64,000 nucleotides of DNA from Drechslerella dactyloides (lineage: Eukaryota > Ascomycota > Orbiliomycetes > Orbiliales > Orbiliaceae): contig JAGTWJ010000008.1 of the NCBI GenBank assembly GCA_020064725.1, positions 310,001 to 374,000 on the forward strand, in the 5' to 3' direction. The translations under genes were made by a program, and so were the position numbers. The notes beneath the pieces are model-generated. The model ran no database searches, was not told the origin of the DNA, and saw only the letters and a program-made list of their open reading frames with translations. Of the stretch, positions 1 through 12,101 are shown piece after piece (within the stretch, counting starts at the first letter, position 1; each line of letters begins with the position of its first letter).

Positions 1-1803
1 AAGGGAGGAAAGCAGACCGGAGGCCTGCCGGCCATGAGTCACAATCTTATGGATCTCGTCGTTACGATCGCGCCGTACCTGCAGCTTAAGAGCCTGCCGG
101 TGCTTTTCACGGTGTTTACAACCTGCGTGGGGCGCAAGGAAGACCCACAACTGCAGAAGAAGGCTTACAAAGTCATCCCGAGGATATGTGAGAGCGACGT
201 GGGCAGAGCGGTGTTGGAGCAGCAGATCGGCGAGTTGCAGACGCTGTTGAAAGGCTGCAAAGACTCGACAACGAGTCCGGCGCGGAGAGATCGATTGGCC
301 GCCCTGGTCAAAGTTGTCGAGATGCTGCCGAGGGAGGATATGACGTTCATCTTTGAGTGCCTGGATGAAGTGATCCAGTGTGCCAAAGAAGTCAATGAGA
401 AAGCAAGGGCGATGGCATATGAACTGCTCGTCGTGATGGGAGAGAAGATGAAGGAGGGAGGTGTGATCAAGAGGGGGAGGTTAGGATTGGATGATGGCGA
501 GGGGAAGGGCGATGTGGAAGCCAGCCTGGAAGACTATGTGCTCATGGTTTGTGCTGGATTGGCGAGTCCCGAAGCGCATATGATTAGCGCGACGGTAACG
601 GCGGTGACCAGGATTGTGTGGCAGTTTAAAGGTTCGCGACCCACTTTTCATTGACAAGGTTCAGGGAGGTTTACGATGCTAATTTCCAAATGTCTACGGA
701 GTACAGATGACTTGAAGCCAGAGACAATATCGGAGCTGGTCACGACAATGGACGCGTTTTTGACAAGCAACAATCGGGAAATTGTGCGGTCGGTTCTTGG
801 CTTCGTCAAGGTCTCTGTGACATCTTTGCCGAAGGAGCTCATGGTGCCGCGACTCAGCACGCTGATCCCGAATCTGATGACTTGGTCGCATGAACACAAA
901 GCGCATTTCAAGGCCAAGGTTAAGCATATCATCGAGAGGATGATCAGACGGTTCGGATATGATGTCGTCGAGAGGAATGTTCCCGAGGAAGATCGCAAGC
1001 TGGTGGTGAACATCAGGAAAACGAGGGATAGGAAGAAGAGAAGGAAGCAGGAGGCCGGAGCAGCAGGCGAGGAGGATGATGAGCATGCCGCGTCGGCTAA
1101 GAGGAAGGGGAAGTTTGAGAGCGAATTTGAAGAGGCAATCTACGGAAGCGAAAGCGAGGAGAGCGAAGGGGACGACGAAGGAGATGTGGATATGGACAGA
1201 GGAGGTGGCGGAGCTGGGGCCAAGAAGAGGAAGAAGGGACATCAACAGTTCATTGTCGAAGATGAGGAAGAGCCGCTCGACCTTCTTAACAAGAACGCTT
1301 TGGCCAGCATCAGCTCCACACGGCCGCAAGGGAAGGGCAAGAAGGTGATTAAGTCCGATATCAAGACAAACAGAGCGGGCAAGTTTGTGATTGGCAGAGA
1401 CGGAGAGGCAACCAATGACGGAGACGGTGACGATGACGTTGACGTGGGCGAGCCGTCACTCGACATTAACGACAAGACAATTGCCAGCGGGGAAGTGAGG
1501 GATGGCATATCAGCATACATTCAGGCGCTAAAGGGCAAGGATGCGGTCCAGCGCGGCCAGAGGGGGCGGCTGAAGTTCAGCAACAGGAGAAGGAAGGACG
1601 AAATTGACGACGACATGGAGCTGGACGACGTCGAGGAACAGCCACCGGCGGCGAGCAAGAAGTCCAAAGGAGGCAAGCACGAACGGAAGGCGTCATTTGG
1701 AAGGAAAGGCGACAACGGGCGGGTTCAAAAGCCTCCCAAGAGCCCGTCGCAGGCGTTCAAGCAGCGAGGAGGCGGAACGGCGAGCATCGGAAGGAGGAAA
1801 TGA
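1..1803 (+). CDS. RRP12: RRP12-like ribosome biogenesis protein, C-terminal part (gene cut by left edge)
   Basis: The open frame is already running at base 1, so the N-terminal part lies outside the window. Exons are 1-631 and 707-1803; the 75-base intron has a tgctaat branch point and a tacag acceptor, and splicing turns IVWQFK into IVWQFKDDLKPE. The alpha-helical HEAT-like segment (for example the stretch around REIVRSVLGFVKV) followed by HIIERMIRRFGYDVVE matches the conserved C-terminal core of RRP12 proteins. The last 250 residues are a lysine-rich and acidic tail with KKRKK-type nuclear or nucleolar signals and a Gly-Arg end. In yeast, Rrp12 is a karyopherin-like factor that travels with 90S and 40S pre-ribosomes and helps export both subunits; that role is inferred by homology. 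The family assignment is firm; the exact product length cannot be known here. Confidence 0.9.
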
Positions 1804-3645
1804 GCTCATGAAGGCCTCGACCGAGCGACTTTGACTGCTGCGACAGCCGACGATGCAGTCTGAGTGTTTTAAAAAGTCTCCATCCTCCTCCTCGAGGCCC
1901 GCCCCTGCCGGGGCCGCCAGGGCCACCCGTCTGCGTCTGTCAATTATCGTTTTTGCTCCGATCGAAAGCTCCCTTGCTTGTCGGAGTGTCACAGAATCCC
2001 GTGACGATAAGTGGAGGCAGACCCTTTGGCTCATTTTATCTGTGGGCGGGCGCAAGCGAAATTAAGACCCAGGGAACAAGCATCGCCGGCTTCCTCGCCG
2101 CTGATTGGCGACTGGCCGGTCCCCTGCTGCCGATTCACAACAGAGGCCTCGCTCGACTCCTCGCGACCGGGGCGCTCCTTTCTTCTTTTTCCTGCTCTTC
2201 CCTCCATCGTGTATTTTTATCCAAGAAGTGTGATAGATTTTCTTGTTTTGTCGGCGGCGGCGTCAGTGCATGTACGATAGCGGCGCAGCGCATAATTGGT
2301 GCCTGAAGTGCGATTACATAGAGCAGCAAGCAATTAAGCAGGCAAGCAGGCAGGCAAGCAACCTCAACCTCGATCGATCGAGATCACACTGGCTCATCCA
2401 CCCATCATCCATCACCCGCTTCACACGCTCACTTCACCTCTCTCCTTCCCTCGCCGGAATCATCTTCGCCTCGCCATCTTACACGCGTCCCGTCTCGAAT
2501 CTCGTGCCGTATTCCATCTAGCCCGCCGCTTAAGGCAACCGTCGGTGAGTGCCAAATTAACTTGTGAAGATGCGGCCATGCACGATACACAATCTGCATG
2601 CATGTACCGGACCAGCCCAACCAGGCACTGGTGCATCCTCGAGGCTGACGATAACCATAACATCTCGCGATATGGCGCCCGCTAAACAGCCGTGTGAACC
2701 GTAGGTCATCTTGAAACCGCGAGCTCTCCTGAAACCCGTCAAGCGCGAGAAAAGTGGACCGAACACCAGCCGGTGGCATTTCCAGGATCCTCTGTTGCCT
2801 TGCCGTCGCCTTCGCCCGGGCTCTCGCTCGCTCGCTCGCTCGCACGTTCATCCGCCCATTCTCTCCATCGCTCGTTAACGATCGCTAGACCGATTCTGCA
2901 GAACGATTTTGGTGGTGGTGTTTTCGCTTGGTTGCCTGCCTCGAGCAGCCGCTGGAGACGGAAAATCTGCAATTCCAACGAACGAACTTCGTCCTGACGA
3001 GCCGGCAAATCTCAGCCAATACCGCCCAGATTCCAGAGCAACCGGCGGCCACGAACATCGGTCGTCGAGCAGTCGATTGGCTGGGCTGCGGCTGGCTGGC
3101 TCTGGCCCCCATTCCTCGCCCGCCCGCTCACTGGACTTGCCTCCCGTCCGCGTCCTCGTTCTCGTCCGTCCTTCCTGCAGGCCGGTCCATTCCATTCCAC
3201 CTGCATTGTCTTGCCGGTCCATTGACGATATCCCATTGATTCGATTCTCATGTCGCCTTCTGCGCCTACAAGCCACGCGGGCTGCAGCTGAACGTAAGCA
3301 GAAGGAGCAGCCGCGCCCGGGAAGCGACTCGGGCGTTCCTCGGACGACATCTCGATACCTAAATATATCCAATCCCATTTCCGACGTCAATGGCGAGGCT
3401 TTTTCATTGACGTCCTGAGCATTTCCGGATCTCGACGGCGCCTTTCTGCTGCCTTTCTTGCTCCGTCGCTCCGATAGAACGCGGTTGTCTGCTCCCAAGC
3501 GGCCGGGCGAACTGCGACTTCTTATCTGCATCTTGAACCTCCAAACCCGATTCTCACTCTTCGCAGCCTCTCTCGACAGCCGAGCCGATATCGATATCCA
3601 TACTCGGTCGTCTATATCGACGGATTCAGACGTACACCTTCCACA
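1804..3645. other. Intergenic region and long leader of the WD40 gene
   Basis: There is no convincing gene in this 1.8 kb. It holds the RRP12 3' end and a long, C/T-rich 5' leader or promoter for the gene starting at 3646. Short simple repeats are visible: a GCAG/GCAA tract near 2330-2362 and a (CTCG)n tract at about 2823-2843. Open frames on both strands here are compositional (Arg/Ser/Pro-rich) and lack splice or codon support. Confidence 0.6.
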
Positions 3646-6600
3646 ATGGCGACCGCCTTCACCCCAAACTCGAAGGCTGTCCCCGCCCACCTTAAGCTCA
3701 CCCCCAACCAGAGCTCCTCCACCTCTCCTCTGATACGTGCCGCCACACATACGCCCAAGTCACCTCTGAAACGCTCGCTCACAGATACGAGAGAAGCTCT
3801 CGGTCTCAACTTAAAACGCATGATAGGAACCACCACATCATCACCCTCCGGCCTAGCATCGCACCCACCTACCGGCTCAATTGCATTCTGCACCGGCGCT
3901 GCAGTTTGCGTAGTAAAAGTTGACGAAAACCTACAGATACAATCTCGATACTTCCTCCGCGCGCGACCCTCAGCAGGCGCCCAAGCTACAAATACCGGAT
4001 CGAGTAGCGTACCGAGCACGCCCGAAGCTAACATCAGCGGCAGTAGAATTCGCTCGTCGATCACAGCACGCGACTCCGGGATCGGTTTCAGCCCGATAAG
4101 AGAGTTCGAATCGCCAGGCAAGGGAGAAGATGGCAAAAACTGGAGCGTACGGGATCGCGTCAAAGCTGCTACTACCGTCAGCTTCAGCCCGGATGGCCGA
4201 TATATCGCCGTCGGAGAGACCGGGCACAACCCACGAGTGCTTATCTACAACGTCGCAGGGGTAGACCCCAGCTGCAGCGACCTTGTACCATTCGCGATCC
4301 TTACGGAACACACATACGGCGTCAAGTGCGTCGCATTCAGCCCTTGCTCGCAGTATCTCGCTAGCATCGGACAGATCAACGATGGCTGTTTGTATATCTG
4401 GAGTATGCCGACGGCCAAAGGCGCTCCGGTGAAGCTCCATTCCAGCAACCGATGTACAAACCTGGTTTACGATATGGCGTGGATTGGGAAGGGACTTATC
4501 ACGTATGACGTTGAGCCTATCTTGTGCTACCATCAGAACCAAATTTGAGTCCAGCTAACATGTTGCGATGCATCCGAACAGGGTTGGTCTCCGCCACGTT
4601 AAAATATGGAAAATGGAGGAGGAACCCATCGCACCTTCGCCACAAGCCAATTCCTCGAAATCTTTACATTCGATATTTGAAAAATTCTCGCATGGAAAGA
4701 CGAAGCAACCGATTCGACCGCAAGGACCGAATGTTCTCAATGGCCGGAACGCATTGTTGGGACCTCTTCTTGAGGAAGTATTCATCTCGGTCACCGCAAT
4801 CGCGGACGATAGGGCGATCATCTCAACTGAGAAGGGCGATATCTGCATTATCGACGATGGGTTGCAGAGAGTCGCAAAGGTGGCGAGCGCCGATACTGGG
4901 GTAACTTGCCTGGCTGTCGACGTGCAGCGGAAGTATGCCTGGGTCGCAGGAAGACACGGAAGCATAAGGTGTGTTTGATGGGGACTCGCGTTCTCGCTGA
5001 GCTCAAATGCTAACGGATTGGTAGAACTCTCAAACTACAAGATATCGCGAATCCCTTGACGCCCCCCGAGTCGCCATCATCCCGATCTGGTTCTCCGATA
5101 TTACCTTTAGGCTGCAAGCCAGCCAACGTCATTGCGATGGTGAACCTTGGCCAAAACTTATTCCTAATCGATTCGAACAGATCGATCAAGGTCATCAGTT
5201 TGAAGTACCATGAAGGTCTACCGACACCCGACAGCGTCGCATACGAGTTCCCCGCCCATAAGAGCGCCGTCAATGGAGTCCGACTGATGCCACCGTCGGC
5301 ATACATTCAAGCCGACTTTTTCACATGGTCGGCATGCGGAACGATATTGTTCTGGGACAATGATGGAAATTACCAAAACGAGGTTTTGGTAGAGTTAGAG
5401 CAGCCAAGGGACATCGAGGAGGACATCCGGAATGAGCTGAAGGTTGTCGAACTTTCAGATAATGGGGAGCTGATTGTCACGGGCGACCGATTTGGGGTTT
5501 TGAGGTATGTTTGGATGAAGCTTTCAAAACTGCCCTCCCGCATATCTAGAGATCATACTCCAGCACAAGAGCTAACAAGAATTATAGGATACACAAGACA
5601 TCAGACCGAAGTTGTTGTTATGTCGTCAAAGCCCATGCAGGTGAGATAATGTCGATATCGATCTACGACGGCGAGAAGGCAACTATGGTCAGCAGCTGCG
5701 CAAGAGATCGAACGGTCCAATTGTATACGAAGATGAAGAAACCTGCGTCCGATTGGACCCTCACGCAAACTCTCGACGACCACACTGCAAGCGTCACGCG
5801 AGTAAAATTTATGGATAACGGAACGAAACTCCTTTCTGCTAGCGCAGACCGGACAATCGTAGTCAGGGAGATGGCAGTGAAGGAGGCAGGCAATGGAAAC
5901 GTTGAGCTGCTGGCCTTTTTGGCAGCTCGAGTTATCACGCTTAAGGCCACCCCGCTACACATGGCATCCTTCAGTGACAGCTCGCCTCTGCTATTAGCGT
6001 CCACGACGGGGAGACAGGTTTACAGATTCGACATCAATACTGGAAAGGAGCTATACAACTTCAAATGTTCGGACGACAGTGGAGAATCGGTCATTTTGGA
6101 TGCGATCACGCCTGGTCGTGAGGTTTCCTTCTCCAAATCGCGTTTGCTCGCGGGTATATCCTCGACGGATAAGAGCGTTCGGATATACGACATGGTCGGG
6201 AACCTAGTGGAGCGAGAGTGGGGCCACACCGAGGGCGTTACAGACATAGCGATGTTTGAAACCTCCGGACCGACAGAGGACGGCAACAAGCTAACGCTCA
6301 TAAGCACTGGTACCGATGGGACCGTTATGATCTGGACTTACAATACCAAGATTGGCGACAGCGATAGCATTGACGGCGCCAGCATGCTCTCCGATACAAC
6401 AGCTTCGAAAGCGCCCATTAGGAAAGTCTTATCGAAGGCGGAGATCATGGAACTTACAAGCCGGTCAGAGAAAGGCAGCGATGCCAGTTCTATAACTGGA
6501 AAGACTAAAGACAAAGAGAATCGAAAGGATGGACTGCTGGCGTCCGATTGGGCGTCTGTGTCGGATCCCGAAACAACAACGACGACGAAGAAACCGAAAC

Positions 6601-7535
6601 CGAAAAAAGCAGAAACGCAGCCGCAGCCGCCACCTGTGCCGGAGAAGCCGCCGATTCCGCCGAGATCATCGCGGCTTAGCGAACGACCCAAGAGCGCGAT
6701 TCTCAATATTAGCCCACCAAAGACACAGAAAGCCAACTATAGAAACTCGGTTGGATACATTCCGAAGTCGGGGTCAACGACAAGCCTCATAGCCAAAGGT
6801 GACTCGACGGCGGCCTCGAGAGCGCCCTCGCGATCAGCCTCGAGGCTTACATCAAGAGCCGCGTCGAGGGCGGACCTGCACAATAACACAGATACAGACT
6901 CGAACAGCACCGCCGGTACAACCAAAAGGAGACTACGACTGCCCACACGGTCGAGAGATCCCTCCCCATCAACATCGACAACATCGAGCAACAATACAAA
7001 ATCGGGAGCGCTGCCACTCGCCTCGCGGCGAGGCTCAACGAATTCCCGGACGACTTCACTGAGAACAAACACCAGCCACCGTGAAGCTACGGATGCGACG
7101 AATGCCAACGCGCTCGCGGAGCAGATGACTAGGAGTCTCGGGGTCTTCCGGCGACGCGTTGAGTCCAGTCAGTATGCTATGAAGGCTGAAGTTCGGAAGG
7201 AGCTTGAGAAAGAGCTGTTGGCAACACTGAAGTGCATTGGTTGCGGGCCTGCCGTCACGCCAACAGTGAGTGTCAGCGGGGACGAGAATCCGACGAGCCC
7301 CAAGAGCCAGATGACCACGCGGGCTCTTGCAAGCCGTGGCGGCATCAGCGACGTAGGAGGAGCGCTCGCCGAAGGGTTCAACGGAGACGGGTTGGGGATC
7401 CGGATGGACGAGCCAATGATGGCGCTGCTGAACACCTATTCGGAGAGGCTGTTGAGCGTTATTGAAAACCGATTAGGGCCTGACGGGGCGATAAGTCCGC
7501 GGCCTAGTTTCAGCTCCAGCAGTGGTGGTAGGTGA
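3646..7535 (+). CDS. WD40 repeat protein, MAPKBP1/WDR62-like
   Basis: There are four exons: 3646-4502, 4582-4968, 5025-5504 and 5588-7535, giving 1223 residues. All junctions are phase 2 and each intron has GT-AG ends plus a ctaac-like branch point. The first ~90 residues are Ser/Thr/Pro-rich, then WD40 blades start around residue 165 (TVSFSPDGRYIAVGE) and continue to about residue 840 in two runs, consistent with the paired beta-propellers of the MAPKBP1/WDR62 family. Clear blades include HTYGVKCVAFSPCSQYLAS and LTLISTGTDGTVMIWTY. The C-terminal ~380 residues are disordered, with a proline-rich stretch (PVPEKPPIPPRSS) that could bind SH3 domains, many Ser/Arg repeats, and a short helical end. 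In animals these proteins are spindle-pole and JNK-scaffold proteins; in fungi the role is not established and is not claimed here. Confidence 0.85.
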
Positions 7536-8949
7536 AGGTTTGTTACCGCAACTGCGGGTTTCCATTAGTTCAGCGGCTCTGATTTGCTCTTGGCGATTAC
7601 GGGCGAAGGATCATAGATGGCAGTTTCGTTGTTTTTTCTTTGTGCTATCTCTTTTGTTTTTTTCCGCGAGCAGGTGACAACCTTGGGCTTGCGAGCGGGG
7701 GAGCTTCTATTCGATGTTCCCTTTTGGCTTTTGGGTATCATTTTGCTTTTTGATGGCGCCTTTAGTTTTGGGGGGGCACCGGGATGCTACGTTTTTATCA
7801 TTTTCTCTTTGTGTCTTCTTTGGAGTTTGCGTTACGCTTTTTCTTTTGTTGTCAACTTTTTTTCACCTTACCGTCGGGTTTACATTACGCTATGCTATGG
7901 CTGGCGGTTGCAGCTCCGTTGATATCGATATCCCTCATTCTCTTCATTTCATGTTTGGCTTTTTGTGACATTTAATCCCTTGGATGAGTGTGTATACGAG
8001 TACCGGGGAGGGGATTGAGTTCACCGGCTTCGTTCGTTCACTAATACGTACATGGAGGCGTATATTCCTATCATTTCATTTTTGCTTCTAGTTGCACGCA
8101 CATGCATGCATATCGTTACTGTCATTATTACCATCGATTTTCATCTTTATTATTATAAATACATACATACGTACATACATTCGCCAGCTGGTGTCTGTCA
8201 ACGCCGTCGGTACCGATTTGGGAGGTCCCCCTCTTCTTTCCTCTCCTTTCCTTTTTTCTTTCTTTTGTTTTGTATTGCTTTCTCAGTTGGATTGATTTGT
8301 TGTTTACGGATTAATGGGAGGAGTGAGGGATCTATTATCAGTATCACGTGCGGGTTTTTCATCTTTCTTAATCGGTCGATTCTCAAAAGTCTTTTCATAT
8401 CGAGGTATCAATTTCTCTTTGTGGCTTTTTGTCGGAGACGAATATACATATATGTTTACATCCGGGTTCCTCTCGATTATCTGGTGTGCATACGGCTGCG
8501 TCTTCTATATATTTCTGCCTGGCAACTCTCAGTCAAATTTGGGTATACATAGGTATATATCGTCCACAGTTTCCTGCAGCAATGCAATACAAAAGAGGAT
8601 ATTATATAATTAAGGTGTATTCTATCATTAGGTAATTAAAATGCCCAGAATCTACATTGGTGCGTTGGTGTGCGATGCAGGTGTAATTGCCAGATCGAAC
8701 AACCGAGCTTCCTGATCAATATCATGCTTAATTCCCGAATAAATTATAGCATTATATTACATACTGCGTAGATGTACAGATATATGATTGAATCGAATTT
8801 GCTCATAAATCTTCGACGGCTAAGAAGTGCTTGGAGGTAATGTAATATAGCAGATACGCAAAAGACAGATTGACCAAGTTCTAAAACAGACCCGCTGATG
8901 CCATACCATCCGTTATCGACAAAAGACGCCTACATACCAAGTGCGTGCA
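7536..8949. other. Convergent intergenic region
   Basis: This is 3' flanking sequence between the WD40 gene (+) and PEX14 (-). It is T-rich on the + strand, with an (ACAT)n-like tract at about 8160-8178 and several TATATA runs. Open frames here are hydrophobic only because of the T-rich composition. I see no gene. Confidence 0.6.
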
Positions 8950-10339
8950 TTATCTGCTACCAGCTGGAAAGTTTTTTCTATAAATTCGAAAATTCGTTAG
9001 CATTGGATTTTTGTTTTCAAGTAGCGGAAGAAGGTTAGTATGATATCACTCACATGTTCAATAAGACACCCTTGACGCTTCGAATCTCCGCCTTGACCTT
9101 TGCGAAGTCATCTTCGTCGTTCTTCCCCGGTGCGCCGGCGCCACCCGCAATACTGACGTAGGGTGGCAGATACGCGTTCGCGCTATTGGGGCCGCCTGCA
9201 CCGCCATATGTAGCCTTATACGTGATTGTGTGCAAATACTCCGTCAGATCCTTGACGTTGCCGCCGAGCTCACCGCCCTCCGCTGCAACAACGTCCTCAG
9301 CCTCGTCTTTCAGCGACTTGAGCAGGCGCTGAATGCGGTCGAGCTTTTCGTCCGGGGGTAGGGCGGTGGTGTCATCTACACTAGCGACGGAGCGGTGTGG
9401 GGATGTTTGCGTCTGTGCGTCGACGTGGAAGGTGCGGGTTGGCGGCGAGGTGGATGCGTACGAGTAGATGCTTTCGACGTCCGAGGCGTCGGCTGCCAGG
9501 TCGCCGTCTAGGTCGTCGAGCAGGTCGGTGGTGGAATGGCGGGGTAGCTTTGCGAGCGGGTATTTATGCTGGAGGACGCCGAAGGGCGGGTTTGGGTGCG
9601 TTTCCGAGGGTAGCGGCCGGTGGGCGAGGGCGGAGAGCTGGGCGTTCATTTCGTCGAGTTTGGACAGGGTGTGTGAGGAGAATTCGAGGCGGGCGTCGGT
9701 GAGATTGTCGAGGAGGGGTTGGAAGTAGTACTTTGTGGCTGCGTAAACGGTCGCGGAGACGCCCGCGAAGAGGTATGCGCCTGCCGTGAGGGTCTGGGTG
9801 TTGAAGATTGGCGGGGGAGGCGGCGGCGGCGGGATGTATTCGGGGAAGGTGACGATGGGAGCCCGGCCGGCCGGCCGAGGAGGCAGGTTTTGCGGGATGG
9901 AGGAGACGGAAGCTGGAACTTTCGCGACTTCGAGGGCGGCTTCGGCGGCTCTGCGCGCCTTGCCGGCCGCGGTGGTCTCGCTGGTGGGCATGGGCGCCAT
10001 CGGTGGTTCGGCCTGGACGATGTCGGTCTTGTTCGTGGCAGCGCTGGCGAACTGCCAGCTGGGGACGCCCTTCTCGACGGGCAGCAGCGAGTCGATCTCG
10101 GCGCGAGTGAGCCCCTTACTCTCGAGGAAGGCAATCTTCTTCGTCCGCGTCGAGTTCCGGACGTCGGATTCGCCGAGGAAGCGGAAGGCCTGCTCAATCA
10201 GCGCGGCGCGAGAGAGCGGCTGCTCTGGCTCTTTGGCGGCAGGTTCGGCGGGTGTCGACGCAGGGGTTGGTGGGTCTTGCTTGGACTCCTCAGCGGGCGC
10301 CGCCACCGGCTGGTCTTTCGGATCGGAGTCGTTAGCCAT
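8950..10339 (-). CDS. PEX14: Peroxisomal membrane docking protein PEX14
   Basis: Exons (minus strand) are 10339-9054 and 8977-8950, giving 437 residues. The ATG at 10339 sits in a good context (CACC before it); the frame is open upstream but that part is low-complexity and probably leader. The PEX14 N-terminal domain spans residues ~41-85 (LSRAALIEQAFRFLGESDV, then FLESKGLTRAEIDSLL), which in the family binds PEX5 WxxxF motifs and PEX19. A proline run at ~170-178 precedes one hydrophobic segment at ~183-206 (GAYLFAGVSATVYAATKYY), then an acidic, coiled-coil-prone C-terminal half. The frame would stop at 9050, but a GTGAGT donor inside the last ATG codon joins a 28-base final exon, ending GVLLNIKNFPAGSR, which resembles other fungal PEX14 ends as I recall them. 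Role: docking of cargo-loaded PEX5 at the peroxisome. Confidence 0.9.
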
Positions 10340-12101
10340 GGTGAAAATGTGCGCGTACCCTATCGTCGGAAAGAGGGATCCGTCCTCTCCGTGTCGTGGT
10401 GTAATCGGCCGGCGTGGTGAGTCTGGACGTTTGCGAAGGCCGGGGGCTGGGCTGGATGACGATGTTTGAATGGTGTTGATGTTGACATGCGACGCGCCCG
10501 CGAACCCGGACTCGGACACCAAACTTACCTCGGCTCACTGTTCCGAGGCACGCCGCGACCGATAGCAGGCAGCTTGGAGACAGCACTGAACAGAACAGCG
10601 GGATAGCATCGCATTGTACCCGAATACCTTACAGCTCTAATGCATCTTAACGTCACTCGAATGCGGCCCTTTAAGCCGTCTTTCCACTGGACATTTACAA
10701 AATTTTGGCTGTGCGCCTGGAATTTGCGGCGCGGATGTCCCGTCCGGGAACCCCAGCCAGCTGATGTCGCACAAGCAAAATCCAACGGCCCCAACGCCAA
10801 ACCTTCCGCCGAGTGTGTTGGCTATGATCACAGAGGACACAGGGCATCGATTCAGATGTGAGAGCAAGAGTGAAGACCAAAGGGAGGAGATTAACGAGAT
10901 GAACGATATTGATTGAGGGATATTTCGCGCATTATCCTGAAGGGGTATCGATAACCGGACACCACTTCGTATATCAGAGGCCAAATGATATATTTACGTT
11001 TCCATAACAAAGGACCAGATCGGTATGATCATAATCAACTTGCTCTATCATATTGCCATTCGAAAAGTGTACGAAAGGCGACCATACTTTAACCCAGACG
11101 CCGTTAACTTCACTGGGTAGGACTAAAGCATAGTTATCAAAACTATATTGTTCTTCTGATCTGAGATACCCGGAAACGGGAAGATTTGGTTTACGAGGTC
11201 ATAGATGCACAAAAATATCGTTTCTCGAAAGCCAGACCATCACCTAAGACTTTTTTATTATGCCAGAAGCCACATATATATCTCCTAATAGCTCAGCGAA
11301 GAAGCCAGACCCCAAATATCTGGTGTTTCAAAAAATATATACCTACTTGGCCATTATTACCAGAACAGTATATAAAGACCCCACCCCCGGCCTCACATCC
11401 CGTAAATTAAAATCCAGAGGTTAAAATATCAAGCAACTATTTCGTCCAAAAGGACATCTCGAAACCATAGCCATATGAGACGATATCAACTTCCTGGTCC
11501 CTTTTCTCCTTCCGCAAAGAATGACGTTCATTAATTTACAAGATATTATTCTACCCACTCCTTTGGTATAGCGTTTATACTCCCCGCTCTCCCTTGGTTC
11601 GAAAGCTCAAGCGCAGCCCTTCCACCACATATGTACATCTACAAAGCATATTATAGTCGTTTCACGGATGAAACATTCTAATGGGAATATCAATCTGCAC
11701 AGTATGCAGTCTTACGATTTCATGCAAGATAAGGCTGATTAACGCTTCAAACCGATCATCCATTCCACAATGTCATCTGCGCCGCATGCTAGAGCATGGC
11801 TAGATACACGCTTTTCGCTACGACAGATAAGACAAATCAACAATATCAAACGACACATGAAAAAACAGACCGATTCTCCACCGTGATCGACAAATCCTCC
11901 TCTCTATATCACTTCTTCATGCTATAAAACGTCGTGATGGAAGAAAGATTTGTCTGCAACCACTATTAAAAATACCTTCCAGGAAAAAAAACCCCTCCAT
12001 CCATCCATCCATCCATCCATCCATCAAGGAAACAAAAACAGACACATCGAACGAGACTTTCCATCATCTACTGGTGGATCGCGGAACCAGATGCAGGGCT
12101 A
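10340..12101. other. Intergenic, partly AT-rich
   Basis: This holds the PEX14 promoter at its left end and 3' flank of the large minus-strand gene at its right end. The part from about 10.9 to 12.0 kb is AT-rich, with no frame that looks coding. A perfect CCAT tetranucleotide repeat of seven units lies at 11997-12024. I see no RNA gene or mobile element. Confidence 0.6.
11997..12024. repeat. (CCAT)7 microsatellite
   Basis: Seven uninterrupted copies of CCAT lie about 80 bases beyond the stop codon of the minus-strand gene ending at 12102. Confidence 0.95.

Noticed and set aside
10340..10522. N-terminal extension of PEX14 to base 10522
   Set aside because: The added residues are low-complexity and precede a well-placed ATG; the conserved PEX14 domain begins shortly after the chosen start.
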